A stretch of DNA of 64,000 nt from JBGTFE01 sp049799955 (GTDB lineage Bacteria > Acidobacteriota > Blastocatellia > Pyrinomonadales > Pyrinomonadaceae): positions 4,518-68,517 of the forward strand of contig JBARIW010000103.1 in assembly GCA_049799955.1 (NCBI GenBank), given 5' to 3'. The translations under genes and the position numbers were made by a program. Positions 1 through 8,142 of this stretch are shown piece after piece; the stretch's first letter is position 1, and each line of letters begins with the position of its first letter. The notes beneath the pieces were generated by a model. The model was not told the origin of the DNA and did no database searches. It worked only from the letters and a program-made list of their open reading frames with translations.

Positions 1-26
1 TCACAACGGAGAATTTTTCACTTATT

Positions 27-55
27 TTGATTTTTCGCGCCGGATTTGTTAATAT
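27..55 (+). promoter_or_regulatory. Sigma-70-type promoter of the TerC leader
   Basis: TTGATT at 27-32 and TAATAT at 50-55 are separated by exactly 17 nt. Transcription would start near position 62, just before the conserved riboswitch core. Seen by eye only; the position relative to the aptamer supports it. Confidence 0.5.
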
Positions 56-69
56 TTGAATGACAATTT

Positions 70-170
70 TTTAGGGGAGTAGATAGCCCGACGCGGGTTT
101 GATGAAGTCGTCAGCACAATCGTTTTAGTCAAACGGTTCGGCTCATCAGAGAAAATATCGAGACCTTTTG
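70..170 (+). promoter_or_regulatory. yybP-ykoY (manganese) riboswitch aptamer
   Basis: The leader carries the family landmarks in order: the AGGGGAGTAG core at 73-82, a GAAGTCGTCAG segment near 104-114, a CGGCTCATCAGAG segment at 139-151 and a closing GAGACCTTTT near 160-169. The known Lactococcus example has the same order (GGGGAGUAG ... AAGUCGUCA ... AAGACCUUUCC). These aptamers sense Mn2+ and commonly sit upstream of TerC/Alx-type transporters, and the next gene is a TerC protein. The outer P1 helix looks short here (AGG with CCU), so its exact ends are uncertain. Confidence 0.85.
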
Positions 171-211
171 CGACGCAATCTTAATATTGCCGCGAAAGGT
201 CTTTTCCTTTT
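161..211 (+). terminator. Riboswitch expression-platform terminator
   Basis: AGACCTTT at 161-168 pairs perfectly with AAAGGTCT at 195-202, followed by a U-rich tract (TTTTCCTTTT) to 211. The left arm is also the 3' edge of the aptamer, so ligand-stabilised P1 and terminator would be mutually exclusive. That predicts a metal-induced antitermination switch, as is usual for this class. Confidence 0.7.
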
Positions 212-242
212 GCAGTGATAACTTACAAAGGGAGTTTTTTCT

Positions 243-1217
243 ATGAGTTTATTTCCATTTGCCGAATACTGGTGGTTTTACGGCATTTTTCTATTATTCG
301 TTTTGCTTATGCTGGCGCTCGATTTGGGCGTTTTCAATCGCAAGGCTCACGCCGTTTCGTTTAAGGAAGCGAGCATCTGGAGTGTCGTCTGGGTTATTTT
401 AGCCTTAACGTTCAATTTCATTTTTTATCAATATACGGCTGCTAAATTCGGCGCTGAAACGGCGCGGCAGTTTGCGCTTGAGTTTCTGTCGGGCTACGTC
501 GTCGAATATTCGCTTTCGATTGATAATATTTTCGTTTTCGTCCTCGTTTTCAGCTATTTTGCCATTCCCGAAAAATACAAGCACCGCGTTTTGTTTTACG
601 GAATTCTCGGCGCGCTCGTTTTTCGCGCTGGTTTTATCGCCGCCGGTTCGGCTTTGATGCAGTTTCACTGGGTAATTTATCTTTTCGGCGGATTTTTAAT
701 CATCACCGGAATCAAGATGATGTTCTCGCACAGCGAAGAAATCGACCCGGAAAAGAATTTTTTAATCAGGATTTTCACGCGCTTTATGCCCGTAACAAAG
801 ACGATTGAAGGAAAGGATTTTTTCGTCAGCGTCAACGGCATTCGCCACGCGACGCCGCTTTTTATCGCGCTTTTATTTCTGGAAGCGACCGATATTATCT
901 TCGCGGTCGATTCGGTTCCGGCGATTTTCGCCTTGACGAAAGAGCCTTTAATAGTTTTTACGTCAAATATTTTTGCAATCTTAGGCTTGCGCTCGATGTA
1001 TTTTATGCTTTCCGGCGCAATCGACAAATTTCATCTTCTGAAATACGGTTTGGCGGTCGTTCTGATTTTCGTCGGGCTGAAAATGGTCTGGCTCAACGAT
1101 TTTTACGGCGGAAAATTCCCGATTACATATTCGCTCGGCTTTATTATCGGGACGATTTTTATTTCAGTAATCGCTTCCCTGATTTTCCCGAAAAAATTGA
1201 CCGAAACGGTTGCATAA
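243..1217 (+). CDS. TerC/Alx family integral membrane metal-ion exporter
   Basis: A 324-residue polytopic inner-membrane protein with about nine hydrophobic segments and the TerC family signatures: SIDN at residues 92-95 and EATDIIFAVDSVPA at 214-227. The acidic residues in these helices (D94, E214, D217, D223) form the likely cation path. TerC and Alx relatives export Mn2+ and related metals, often to metallate or protect exported proteins. The ATG follows AAAGGGAG at a normal distance. The Mn2+ riboswitch in front is the strongest evidence for manganese efflux rather than tellurite resistance. Monocistronic; the next gene starts 266 bases later. Confidence 0.9.
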   Translation: MSLFPFAEYWWFYGIFLLFVLLMLALDLGVFNRKAHAVSFKEASIWSVVWVILALTFNFIFYQYTAAKFGAETARQFALEFLSGYVVEYSLSIDNIFVFVLVFSYFAIPEKYKHRVLFYGILGALVFRAGFIAAGSALMQFHWVIYLFGGFLIITGIKMMFSHSEEIDPEKNFLIRIFTRFMPVTKTIEGKDFFVSVNGIRHATPLFIALLFLEATDIIFAVDSVPAIFALTKEPLIVFTSNIFAILGLRSMYFMLSGAIDKFHLLKYGLAVVLIFVGLKMVWLNDFYGGKFPITYSLGFIIGTIFISVIASLIFPKKLTETVA

Positions 1218-1236
1218 TTTATAGATTCAAGATATT

Positions 1237-1300
1237 ATTGCCCACGAAATAAAGGAATAGTCAGGATAAAACTCCGCTTTCTTATTATTTTGTGGGCAAT
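1237..1300 (+). terminator. Inverted repeat after the TerC gene
   Basis: ATTGCCCACGAAAT at 1237-1250 is matched by ATTTTGTGGGCAAT at 1287-1300 (13 of 14, the odd pair being G-U in RNA). It lies 20 bases after the stop codon. No clean T-run follows, so it may be an RNA 3'-end stabiliser rather than a strong terminator. The remaining 1301-1483 shows nothing I can name. Confidence 0.4.
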
Positions 1301-1483
1301 CCCATAAAAATAATTAGACCAAATTAAACTTTCCTGTGTCTAAAGTCTAACTAACCATCGCTTTTTGATGGAAAACTTCTAAACCGGTCAATTTAGTTGG
1401 TAATTTGTTGTTTTTGCTTTGCATTAACGAGGTAGTTTTTTGTTTACCTTCAAAAGCATCAACAAAAGAAAAAAAAATAACTT

Positions 1484-4270
1484 ATGCGAATCATAAAACT
1501 ATCAATCGTCGCTCTTTTTCTTTTTGTCGCTTTTGTCGGTTTCGGCAAACACTTTTTTACTCCGACAGTTACTGGTCAAAGTAGTTTTTCAGCGCCGACA
1601 GGCGTGATTGCTTCGGACGCCTCGTATTCGACTAAGGTAGGTCTGACTTGGGACACCATTCGCGGCGCGACAAGCTACCGGATTTTCCGAAATACGGCAA
1701 ATAATGTCGAAACTGCCGTTGACATCGGCACGACGGGCGCGCCTTTCTTTTTTGACGCGACCGCCACGCAAAACCAGACGTTTTTTTACTGGGTTCGCGC
1801 CGAAAACGGCGGAACAGTCAGCAATTTCAGCGCGCCCGATACGGGAATTCGCGCTAACGGCGTAATTCAGGGACCGGTTCAGCCGCTCAATCCGCCGCCC
1901 GTTCCCGCTGCCAACCAGATAACCGCGACCAAAGCTTATCTCGGCAAAGTTTTATTCTGGGACGAGCAGATGTCTTCGACGCGCACCGTCGCCTGCGGAA
2001 CTTGTCATACAGCCGGAAAAGGCGGCTCAGACGCAAGAGTTATCGTCGGCAACACGCGCTCGACGAATCCGGGCTTTGACGGCGTTTATCAAACGCCTGA
2101 CGACGTTTACGCTTCGCCCGGCGTTCCCTTAAATAATGTCGATGGAACATATTCATTTTCAAATTTCTATGGCTTAAAGGAACAGGTTACCGGCAGAAAA
2201 TCGCAGTCTTACATCAACGCCGGATATTCCCAGCTTCTTTTCTGGGACGGACGCGCGAGCAATGTTTTCCGCGACCCGATTACAAACGCGATTGTGCTGA
2301 ACAACAATGGCGCGCTCGAAAGTCAGGCAATCGGTCCGCCGGTTTCTTCGGCTGAAATGGCGCATCAGGGACGCGACTGGAACGCCGTCGCCGCGCAGAT
2401 TGCCGGGTCGAAACCGCTTGCATTATCGCCGACTGTTTCGCCGGTGCTTCAAAGCTGGATTGACGGTCGAAGCTATCCCGAGCTATTTGAAGAAGCATTC
2501 GGAACATCAGAAGTTACACCTTCGCGCATTGCGCTGGCAATCGGCACATTCGAGCGAACACTTTTCTCAGACCGCACTCCTTTCGACGCGGCTATTTCGG
2601 GAATCACGCCGCTGACCGCACAGGAACAGCGCGGTCAGAACGTGTTTAATCAGGTGCAGTGCAATACATGCCACACGGGAACATTGTTTTCCGACAATGC
2701 TTTTCACTACATCGGTCTGCGCCCGCAAACCGAAGACACGGGACGTTTTCAGGTTACGGCAAACACTCAGAATCTCGGGGAATTTCGCACGCCGAGTCTC
2801 AGAAACGTCGAGCTTCGCGGTCCGTATTTTCATAACGGACGATTCGCAACGCTCGAAGAAGTTGTCGAATTTTACAATCGCGGCGGAGATTTTAACGCCC
2901 CGAACAAACCGGGAACAATTCGCCCGCGCAATCTTTCAACCCAGCAAAAAGCCGACCTCGTCGCCTTTTTGAAACGCCCGTTGACTGATACGCGAGTTGC
3001 CGCTCAAAGCGCGCCGTTCGACCATCCGGTTCTTTACTCGGACTCAAGCCGGGTTCCGCAGATTTCGGGGACAGGTCGCGCCGGTTCGGGAAACATCGTC
3101 CCGCAGGCGATTGCGATTGAGCCGCCGATTCTCGGAAATCCGAGCTTTACCGTCGGCTTATCCAATGCGCTCGGCAGCTCGGCAGCCGTTCTGGTCATTA
3201 ACAATCAAGACCCCGGAATCGGAACGACAATTCCCGCTTCCGGCTCATTCGCCCGCGTTCCCGTCAATCTCGGCGGCTCGGGCAGCGGAAACGGTTTCGG
3301 CTCGGTCAGTTTGGAAATTCCGAATGATGCGTCTCTGCTCGGCAGAACGTTTTTCGGTCGATGGTATGTAACGGACGCGAGCGCCGCAAACGGATTTTCA
3401 GTCTCGCAAGTCTTTCAATTCACGATTTTCGGCGAAGCAACCGCTCCGCAAAGAGCAGAATTTGCCGATTTTGACGGCGACAGAAAAACGGATGTTTCCG
3501 TATTCCGCCCTTCGGAAGGCAACTGGTATATTTTCAACAGCGCAACCGATTCGGCTTCGACGACGCATTTCGGACTCGGCGGCGACCTGCTGACTCCGGC
3601 TGATTACGACGGCGACGGAAAAGCCGATATTGCCGTCTATCGCGGCGGAATCTGGTATCTCCTGCGAAGCCGCGACGGATTTTTCGCGTATCAATTCGGT
3701 CTCGGAGGCGATATACCGCAAGCCGGAGATTACGACGGCGACGGCAAAGACGACTTAGCCGTTTATCGCCCGTCCGAAGGCACATGGTATATACTTGCGA
3801 GCCGCGACGGTTTCAGCGCGTTCCGCTTTGGTTTGAGCGCCGATAGACCTGTCGCAAATGATTATGACGGCGACGGACGAACGGATGTTGCGGTTTACCG
3901 CGACGGCATCTGGCATGTCCAGCGCAGCCGCGACGGTTATACCTCGTTCCAATACGGGCTTGCCGAAGATAAACCTGCTTTGGGCGATTACGACGGCGAC
4001 GGGAAAGCCGATTTTACCGTTTTCCGTCCTTCGACCGGAATCTGGTATGAATGGCTGAGCGGTCAGAATGCTTCCTTCGCCGTGCAGTTCGGAATCAAAT
4101 CAGACGTTCCTTCGCCGGGAGATTTCGACGGCGACGGTAAAGCCGACCCGTCGGTTTACAGACCGTCAAACGGAACATGGTATGCACTCCAATCAACCAA
4201 CGGCGCTGCCAGAATTCAGAATTTCGGTTTGAGCACGGACATTTCCGTTCCGTCCTCGATTGTGCCGTAA
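1484..4270 (+). CDS. Exported di-haem cytochrome c peroxidase (CCP/MauG type) with Fn3 domain and six VCBS-like repeats
   Basis: 928 residues. A signal peptide covers about 1-31, followed by a fibronectin type III-like domain at about 38-122. The CCP/MauG domain (about 145-510) has two haem sites, CGTCH at 171-175 and CNTCH at 393-397, plus the typical GPYFHNGRF segment after the second. The family reduces peroxides or oxidises protein substrates in the periplasm using two c-haems. From about 660 to the end run six repeats of the type D-[YF]-DGDGK-x-D-[IL]-[AS]-V-[YF]-RPS-G-x-WY, whose DxDGDG loops are expected to bind Ca2+. Canonical CCPs are about 350 residues and lack both additions. It stands alone. 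Haem attachment would depend on the ResB/CcsB genes near 60.6-63.9 kb. Its physiological substrate is unknown. Confidence 0.85.
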   Translation: MRIIKLSIVALFLFVAFVGFGKHFFTPTVTGQSSFSAPTGVIASDASYSTKVGLTWDTIRGATSYRIFRNTANNVETAVDIGTTGAPFFFDATATQNQTFFYWVRAENGGTVSNFSAPDTGIRANGVIQGPVQPLNPPPVPAANQITATKAYLGKVLFWDEQMSSTRTVACGTCHTAGKGGSDARVIVGNTRSTNPGFDGVYQTPDDVYASPGVPLNNVDGTYSFSNFYGLKEQVTGRKSQSYINAGYSQLLFWDGRASNVFRDPITNAIVLNNNGALESQAIGPPVSSAEMAHQGRDWNAVAAQIAGSKPLALSPTVSPVLQSWIDGRSYPELFEEAFGTSEVTPSRIALAIGTFERTLFSDRTPFDAAISGITPLTAQEQRGQNVFNQVQCNTCHTGTLFSDNAFHYIGLRPQTEDTGRFQVTANTQNLGEFRTPSLRNVELRGPYFHNGRFATLEEVVEFYNRGGDFNAPNKPGTIRPRNLSTQQKADLVAFLKRPLTDTRVAAQSAPFDHPVLYSDSSRVPQISGTGRAGSGNIVPQAIAIEPPILGNPSFTVGLSNALGSSAAVLVINNQDPGIGTTIPASGSFARVPVNLGGSGSGNGFGSVSLEIPNDASLLGRTFFGRWYVTDASAANGFSVSQVFQFTIFGEATAPQRAEFADFDGDRKTDVSVFRPSEGNWYIFNSATDSASTTHFGLGGDLLTPADYDGDGKADIAVYRGGIWYLLRSRDGFFAYQFGLGGDIPQAGDYDGDGKDDLAVYRPSEGTWYILASRDGFSAFRFGLSADRPVANDYDGDGRTDVAVYRDGIWHVQRSRDGYTSFQYGLAEDKPALGDYDGDGKADFTVFRPSTGIWYEWLSGQNASFAVQFGIKSDVPSPGDFDGDGKADPSVYRPSNGTWYALQSTNGAARIQNFGLSTDISVPSSIVP

Positions 4271-4280
4271 TTTTAATGAT

Positions 4281-4354
4281 GAAGTGTGAACGATGAATGA
4301 TGAACTGAAGACAAATTCTTCAGTTCATCATTCATCGTTCATCGTTCATACTTC
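4281..4354. repeat. 7-mer hairpin, GATGAA/GTGAACGA family
   Basis: A 30-nt left arm at 4281-4310 and a 37-nt right arm at 4318-4354 are reverse complements, except that the right arm holds one extra 7-mer (CGATGAA in complement) and one substitution. Units read GAAGTGT-GAACGAT-GAATGAT-GAACTGA. It fills the space between two convergent genes and probably acts as a bidirectional terminator. The same sequence family recurs at 28921-28995. Confidence 0.85.
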
Positions 4355-5863
4355 TTATTTAATCTTTCCCGTAAATTTATATTTATTTTTTAGAGATTCC
4401 AAACACGCCGCGTTCTCCGAAAATCTTTGCGTATCGAAAAAATCCGAAATCATCTCGCGGACGCATTGAGGCGCGGAAAATCCCGCACCGTGAGCGAGCC
4501 ACGGAAGCTCGATAAAATAACTGTTTTTCAGATTTTTCGCCGTCTGTCTTCCCCAACCGGGCGGCGTGTACGCATCGTATTCGCCCGCAATAATCAAAGT
4601 CGGAATATCGCTTTTAACCGGCTTGTTTTCTATCGCGTTCGCCTTTGGAACATTCCAAACCGAGCAAATTGACGGGAGATTTTGAACAACATAGCCTTTC
4701 AAATCTGGATATTTTGTCGCTTGTCCGGCAATTCTCCCTGCATTTTGAAAAGGCATTTCTTCACGACACCAAACCGAATAACGCATTCCGAGAGAATTAA
4801 ATGAAGGACTTAATTTATCATTCGCGTAATTTTGCAGCGGCTTAAAATTGCCGTTTGAAACAAGATTTATCTGCGAAGGCGCGGAAGCGATAAATTCTGA
4901 ACCTGACGAAAGCAGGTAATCGATTGCCCACGAAATAATGTCGTTTCCGTTTAGCTGAATTTTAAAGGATTCAGTCGTCGCAGAGTCTTTAACGTCAATT
5001 AAAATCGGCTCGGTATTAGCTTTTTTAACTGTCGCGTAAAATTCCTTCTCAAGCTTTGGAAAGTTTTTGGCGCACTCCGCTTCAGCCGCGCATTTTGAGA
5101 AAAGCAAATCGAGCGTTCGCTTGATTCCGTCAACGCCGACCTCGTCATAATTGATTTCCAGCGGCATCGTCGATTCGATAACGACGCTGCGAATTCCCTG
5201 CGGATAATCGCGCATCGTGTTGAGCATCAGCCGCGCGCTGTAAGAAACACCGTAAAGATTTATTTTTTCGAGCTTTAAGGCTTGCCGCAAATCTTCTATA
5301 TCGCCCGAGCTTTCCACGCTGTTATAAGCTTCCAAATCGACTCCGGCTTTGACCAGCCGCGCGCGGCAAGCTTTTGCCGCTTCGACTTCGCGCTTTCCCG
5401 TTTCCTTTTCGTCTAGCTTTTGTTTCGCGCTGTCGATATTTGCCGCGTTGACCTCGGGACATTCAAGCGCAGGCTGTGAATATTTCGTGCCGCGCTGTTC
5501 GAAAATAATCATGTCGCGGTTTTTCAGCCACGGCGAAAAACGCCTGCCTGTAACCAGCTTCAGCGAGCTTCCGCCCGGACCGCCTAAAGTCCGCAAAACC
5601 AGGTCGGGCAGAGGGTTCGGGCTGTCGCTTTTCAAGATTATTATCGGCAGGCGGATTGTCGGGCTGTTTTTTATCGTGCGATTTTCGCGCACGACCACAT
5701 AACCGCATTCGACTTTTTCGCCCTGCGGAATCTGAATCGCGCAATCCGATTTTTCAAATCGCGGAATCGCCTGATTAATTTGTGCAAAATAACTATCGGA
5801 AAGAAGAAAAAGGAAAATAAACAAGCTAATACACAGGCAGAATAAATTTCTGAAAAATCTCAT
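4355..5863 (-). CDS. Secreted alpha/beta hydrolase, TAP-like / S33 prolyl aminopeptidase-like
   Basis: 502 residues with an N-terminal hydrophobic signal segment (about 8-28). The oxyanion-hole motif GGPGGSS is at 94-100, the nucleophile elbow GVSYS at 205-209 (Ser207), the acid is in AGEYDAYTP near 430 and the histidine in LAHGAG near 459. This order and the lid-like insert between elbow and acid fit the tripeptidyl aminopeptidase-like S33 group, which releases N-terminal residues or short peptides outside the cytoplasm. The start has GGAGATA five bases upstream. Substrate cannot be told from sequence. It is convergent with the peroxidase gene and upstream of nothing obviously related. Confidence 0.8.
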   Translation of the reverse strand: MRFFRNLFCLCISLFIFLFLLSDSYFAQINQAIPRFEKSDCAIQIPQGEKVECGYVVVRENRTIKNSPTIRLPIIILKSDSPNPLPDLVLRTLGGPGGSSLKLVTGRRFSPWLKNRDMIIFEQRGTKYSQPALECPEVNAANIDSAKQKLDEKETGKREVEAAKACRARLVKAGVDLEAYNSVESSGDIEDLRQALKLEKINLYGVSYSARLMLNTMRDYPQGIRSVVIESTMPLEINYDEVGVDGIKRTLDLLFSKCAAEAECAKNFPKLEKEFYATVKKANTEPILIDVKDSATTESFKIQLNGNDIISWAIDYLLSSGSEFIASAPSQINLVSNGNFKPLQNYANDKLSPSFNSLGMRYSVWCREEMPFQNAGRIAGQATKYPDLKGYVVQNLPSICSVWNVPKANAIENKPVKSDIPTLIIAGEYDAYTPPGWGRQTAKNLKNSYFIELPWLAHGAGFSAPQCVREMISDFFDTQRFSENAACLESLKNKYKFTGKIK

Positions 5864-5928
5864 AGTTATCTCCGGCGAAAAAACCGCGCTTTGATTTTAA
5901 AACCCCGCCGGAAAGACGTTTATGACAG

Positions 5929-6798
5929 TTAAAAGGTTACGGCTTTAACAATTCGCAGCCATTCGTCGAGCGTCAAAGTCTCGGCGCGGCGTTTTGAATC
6001 GATTTGGCAATTTTCTAAAAGCTTTTCCGCATCGCCGATTATTTCCTTCAGATTTTGCGGCGCTTTTTTTAGATTATTCAGAATCGTCTTACGTTTCCGG
6101 GCAAATCCGGCGCTGATTAGCCGGCGAAATAAAATTGTGTCTTTGATTTCAACGTTTTCTTTCGGCTTCAAACGCACAATCGAACTCCAAACCTTCGGAG
6201 CCGGGCGAAACGCATTCGGCGAAACATCAAAAAGCTTTTCCGCATCAAGATAGGCTTCAACCAAAACGCTCAAAAATCCGCGTTCCGCATTTCCTGCTTC
6301 GACAGTCATTCTTTCGACGACCTCGCGCTGAAACATTAAAATCATTTTCGAGAAAACTTCTCTTTGTTCGATTAAATTTTGCAGAATTGCCGTTGAAATA
6401 TTGTAAGGAAGATTGGCGACGAGCTTGATGGATTTTGGATTTTGGATTTTCGATTTTGGATTGAAATTTTCACCTAAATGACGAAAATCTACCATCAACG
6501 CGTCCTGCTCGACGAGCGAGAAATTTTCATATTCGCCAAATTTTTCTTCTAACAGCGGAGTTAAATCTCTGTCCAGTTCGATAGCAATGACATTTGCGCC
6601 GCTTTCAACCAGCTTTTCAGTTAAAGCGCCGCGTCCTGCGCCGATTTCGACAATAGTTTCGCCTTGTTGCGGATTCAGAGATGAAACTATCTTGTCGATA
6701 TAATTCTGGTCAATGAGGAAATTCTGCCCGAAAGATTTTTTGGCAAAGACGGTTTTTGGTTTCCGGTTTTCGGACTTTGGGCTTTTTTCATACTTCAT
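5929..6798 (-). CDS. rsmA: 16S rRNA (adenine1518-N6/adenine1519-N6)-dimethyltransferase RsmA/KsgA
   Basis: 289 residues. It dimethylates two adenines in the 3'-terminal helix of 16S rRNA during small-subunit assembly. Visible motifs are FGQNFL at 23-28, the SAM-binding EIGAGRGALTE at 51-61 and the catalytic NLPYN at 129-133. The ATG overlaps the ribD stop as ATGA, implying translational coupling. Two stretches are odd: the first ~16 residues and residues 113-123 (NPKSKIQNPKS). Both are encoded by 7-nt tandem repeats of the kind found between genes here, and the second sits in the variable loop just before the NLPYN strand, where other RsmA proteins are shorter. Function should be intact because all catalytic motifs remain. 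Confidence 0.93.
   Translation of the reverse strand: MKYEKSPKSENRKPKTVFAKKSFGQNFLIDQNYIDKIVSSLNPQQGETIVEIGAGRGALTEKLVESGANVIAIELDRDLTPLLEEKFGEYENFSLVEQDALMVDFRHLGENFNPKSKIQNPKSIKLVANLPYNISTAILQNLIEQREVFSKMILMFQREVVERMTVEAGNAERGFLSVLVEAYLDAEKLFDVSPNAFRPAPKVWSSIVRLKPKENVEIKDTILFRRLISAGFARKRKTILNNLKKAPQNLKEIIGDAEKLLENCQIDSKRRAETLTLDEWLRIVKAVTF
6422..6466 (-). repeat. GATTTTG 7-mer array inside rsmA
   Basis: On the plus strand this reads as about five copies of GATTTTG-like 7-mers. Read in frame on the minus strand it encodes NPKSKIQ followed by NPKS, a 7-residue peptide repeat, as expected when a 7-nt unit is translated (21 nt per cycle). The same unit recurs non-coding at 10409-10440. Confidence 0.75.
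6740..6798 (-). repeat. Degenerate 7-mer array forming the 5' end of rsmA
   Basis: In the coding direction the start reads ATGAAGT-ATGAAAA-AAGCCCA-AAGTCCG-AAAACCG-GAAACCA-AAAACCG. It begins like the 7-mer repeat at 28921 (ATGAAGTATGAA) and grades into a CCAAAA-type repeat like that at 14301-14325. The start codon of rsmA therefore lies inside the repeat. Confidence 0.6.
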
Positions 6799-7916
6799 CC
6801 GTCATTCCTCAAAACCGGATAACCCGTAACCTCTAAATCTTCGCCGTGCCTTTTAATTTCAATATTTTCAAGATGCATCGCGTTTTCCAGACTCTGAGCG
6901 CCTTTTCCGCCGATTGCCGTTGGCGCGTCTTTGCCGCCGAGTATGAGCGGCGCGACAAAAAACGTAACCTTATCAATCAATTTGGCGTCGTAAAAAGCTC
7001 CGGCAATCTCTGTTCCGCCTTCGACTAAAACGCTTTGAATGTCGCGCTTGCCCAATTCCCGCAAAACTCCGTGCAGATTTCTGCCGCCTTCGGCAATCTG
7101 AATAATTTCAACGCCTTCGCCTCTCAAATCCTTAATTTTTTCCGCGTCTTCGCTCAGCGTAAAAACTATCGTCGGCGTTTCTTTTGCGGTTAAAGCAAGC
7201 TGTGAATTCGGAGAAATCCGCAGCGAATTGTCGAGAATAACGCGAACGAGTTTTCTCCGTCGAAACTTGCCGCTTCTATCGGTTAAAGACGGATTATCGA
7301 CCACAGCCGTATTTGCGCCGACCAGAATCGCGTCGTTCGCGTGTCGCAAATCGTGAACTTTCTGAAAAGACTCCTTGCCCGAAAGCGTCGTCGAAACGCT
7401 GCCGCGCAGAGAAATTCGCCCGTCGAGCGACATCGCCATTTTCAGATGTACAAAAGGTCTTTTCGTCTTATGCCAGTGAATGAATTTTTCGTTTAGCCGC
7501 GCCGCTTCGTCAGCTAAAACTCCCGTAACGACCTCAATCCCGCTTTGTCTTAATTGCTCGAAACCTTTCCCCGAAACAAGCGGATTCGGGTCTTCAATCG
7601 GCGCGACAACCCGCTTTATTCCGGCATCTATCAAAGCTTCGGTGCAAGGCTTCGTCCTCCCGAAATGCGCGTGCGGCTCAAGCGAAACATAAGCCGTCGC
7701 GCCTTTCGCCGCGTCGCCCGCCTGCTGTAAAGCGAGAATTTCCGCGTGAGTTACATTTTCAAAAATGTATGTTCCTTCGCCGACAATTTCCCCGTTTTCG
7801 CCGACAATAACACACCCGACAAGCGGGCTTGGACTAACCTGCCCAATCCCGAAAGACGCGAACTCCAAAGCGCGCCGCGTCATTTTTATATCAAATTCTG
7901 AAAAATTATTGTTCAA
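6795..7916 (-). CDS. ribD: Riboflavin biosynthesis protein RibD (deaminase/reductase) with altered zinc motif
   Basis: 373 residues: an N-terminal CDA-fold deaminase (about 8-150) and a C-terminal reductase (about 155-373), acting consecutively on the pyrimidine intermediate of riboflavin synthesis. HAE is at 57-59. The usual zinc motif PCxHxGRTxPC appears as PHAHFGRTKPC at 81-91, so the first cysteine is His82 while Cys91 is kept. The usual PNPxVG near the N terminus reads PSPLVG (Ser30 for Asn). Histidine could still bind zinc. The longest start is TTG at 7916; the only nearby ATG (7883) would cut into conserved sequence, so the start is uncertain. It is coupled to rsmA by a 4-base overlap. 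No other rib gene is nearby. Confidence 0.88.
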   Translation of the reverse strand: MNNNFSEFDIKMTRRALEFASFGIGQVSPSPLVGCVIVGENGEIVGEGTYIFENVTHAEILALQQAGDAAKGATAYVSLEPHAHFGRTKPCTEALIDAGIKRVVAPIEDPNPLVSGKGFEQLRQSGIEVVTGVLADEAARLNEKFIHWHKTKRPFVHLKMAMSLDGRISLRGSVSTTLSGKESFQKVHDLRHANDAILVGANTAVVDNPSLTDRSGKFRRRKLVRVILDNSLRISPNSQLALTAKETPTIVFTLSEDAEKIKDLRGEGVEIIQIAEGGRNLHGVLRELGKRDIQSVLVEGGTEIAGAFYDAKLIDKVTFFVAPLILGGKDAPTAIGGKGAQSLENAMHLENIEIKRHGEDLEVTGYPVLRNDG

Positions 7917-7936
7917 AATAAATTGTTCACGAAATT

Positions 7937-8120
7937 TAGCCGTCTAAGACGGCGTTAGAATTAAGCTACACGCGACAGCGTGTAGAAAGCAATAATATAA
8001 AACGTAGAGTCCGCCTGCGGACGGCAGAATCTATCGCCTGCAAACAGGCTTCAAATGTTGCCAGTTCCGGTTCTACAGACTCACGCGTGTAGCTAAACTC
8101 TCGCGTCCGCAAGCGGACTC
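7937..8120. repeat. Block of six short palindromes
   Basis: The 226-base gap between the ORFan pair and ribD holds closely packed inverted repeats. These are GCCGTCT/AGACGGC (7939-7953), CTACACGC/GCGTGTAG (7966-7985), GTCCGC/GCGGAC (8009-8022), GCCTG/CAGGC (8036-8049), CTACA/TGTAG (8073-8092) and GTCCGC/GCGGAC again (8105-8118). Two stems recur, suggesting REP-like elements or a structured RNA. No ORF is visible here. Confidence 0.55.
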
Positions 8121-8142
8121 GTAAAACATTTTCCTTCTAGAT

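Noticed and set aside
1218..1483. Regulatory RNA between the TerC and peroxidase genes
   Set aside because: Only one inverted repeat is visible; no known landmarks and no second structure.
7917..8142. FMN riboswitch upstream of ribD
   Set aside because: No AGGATAT or other RFN-element landmarks on the minus strand; only palindromes are present.
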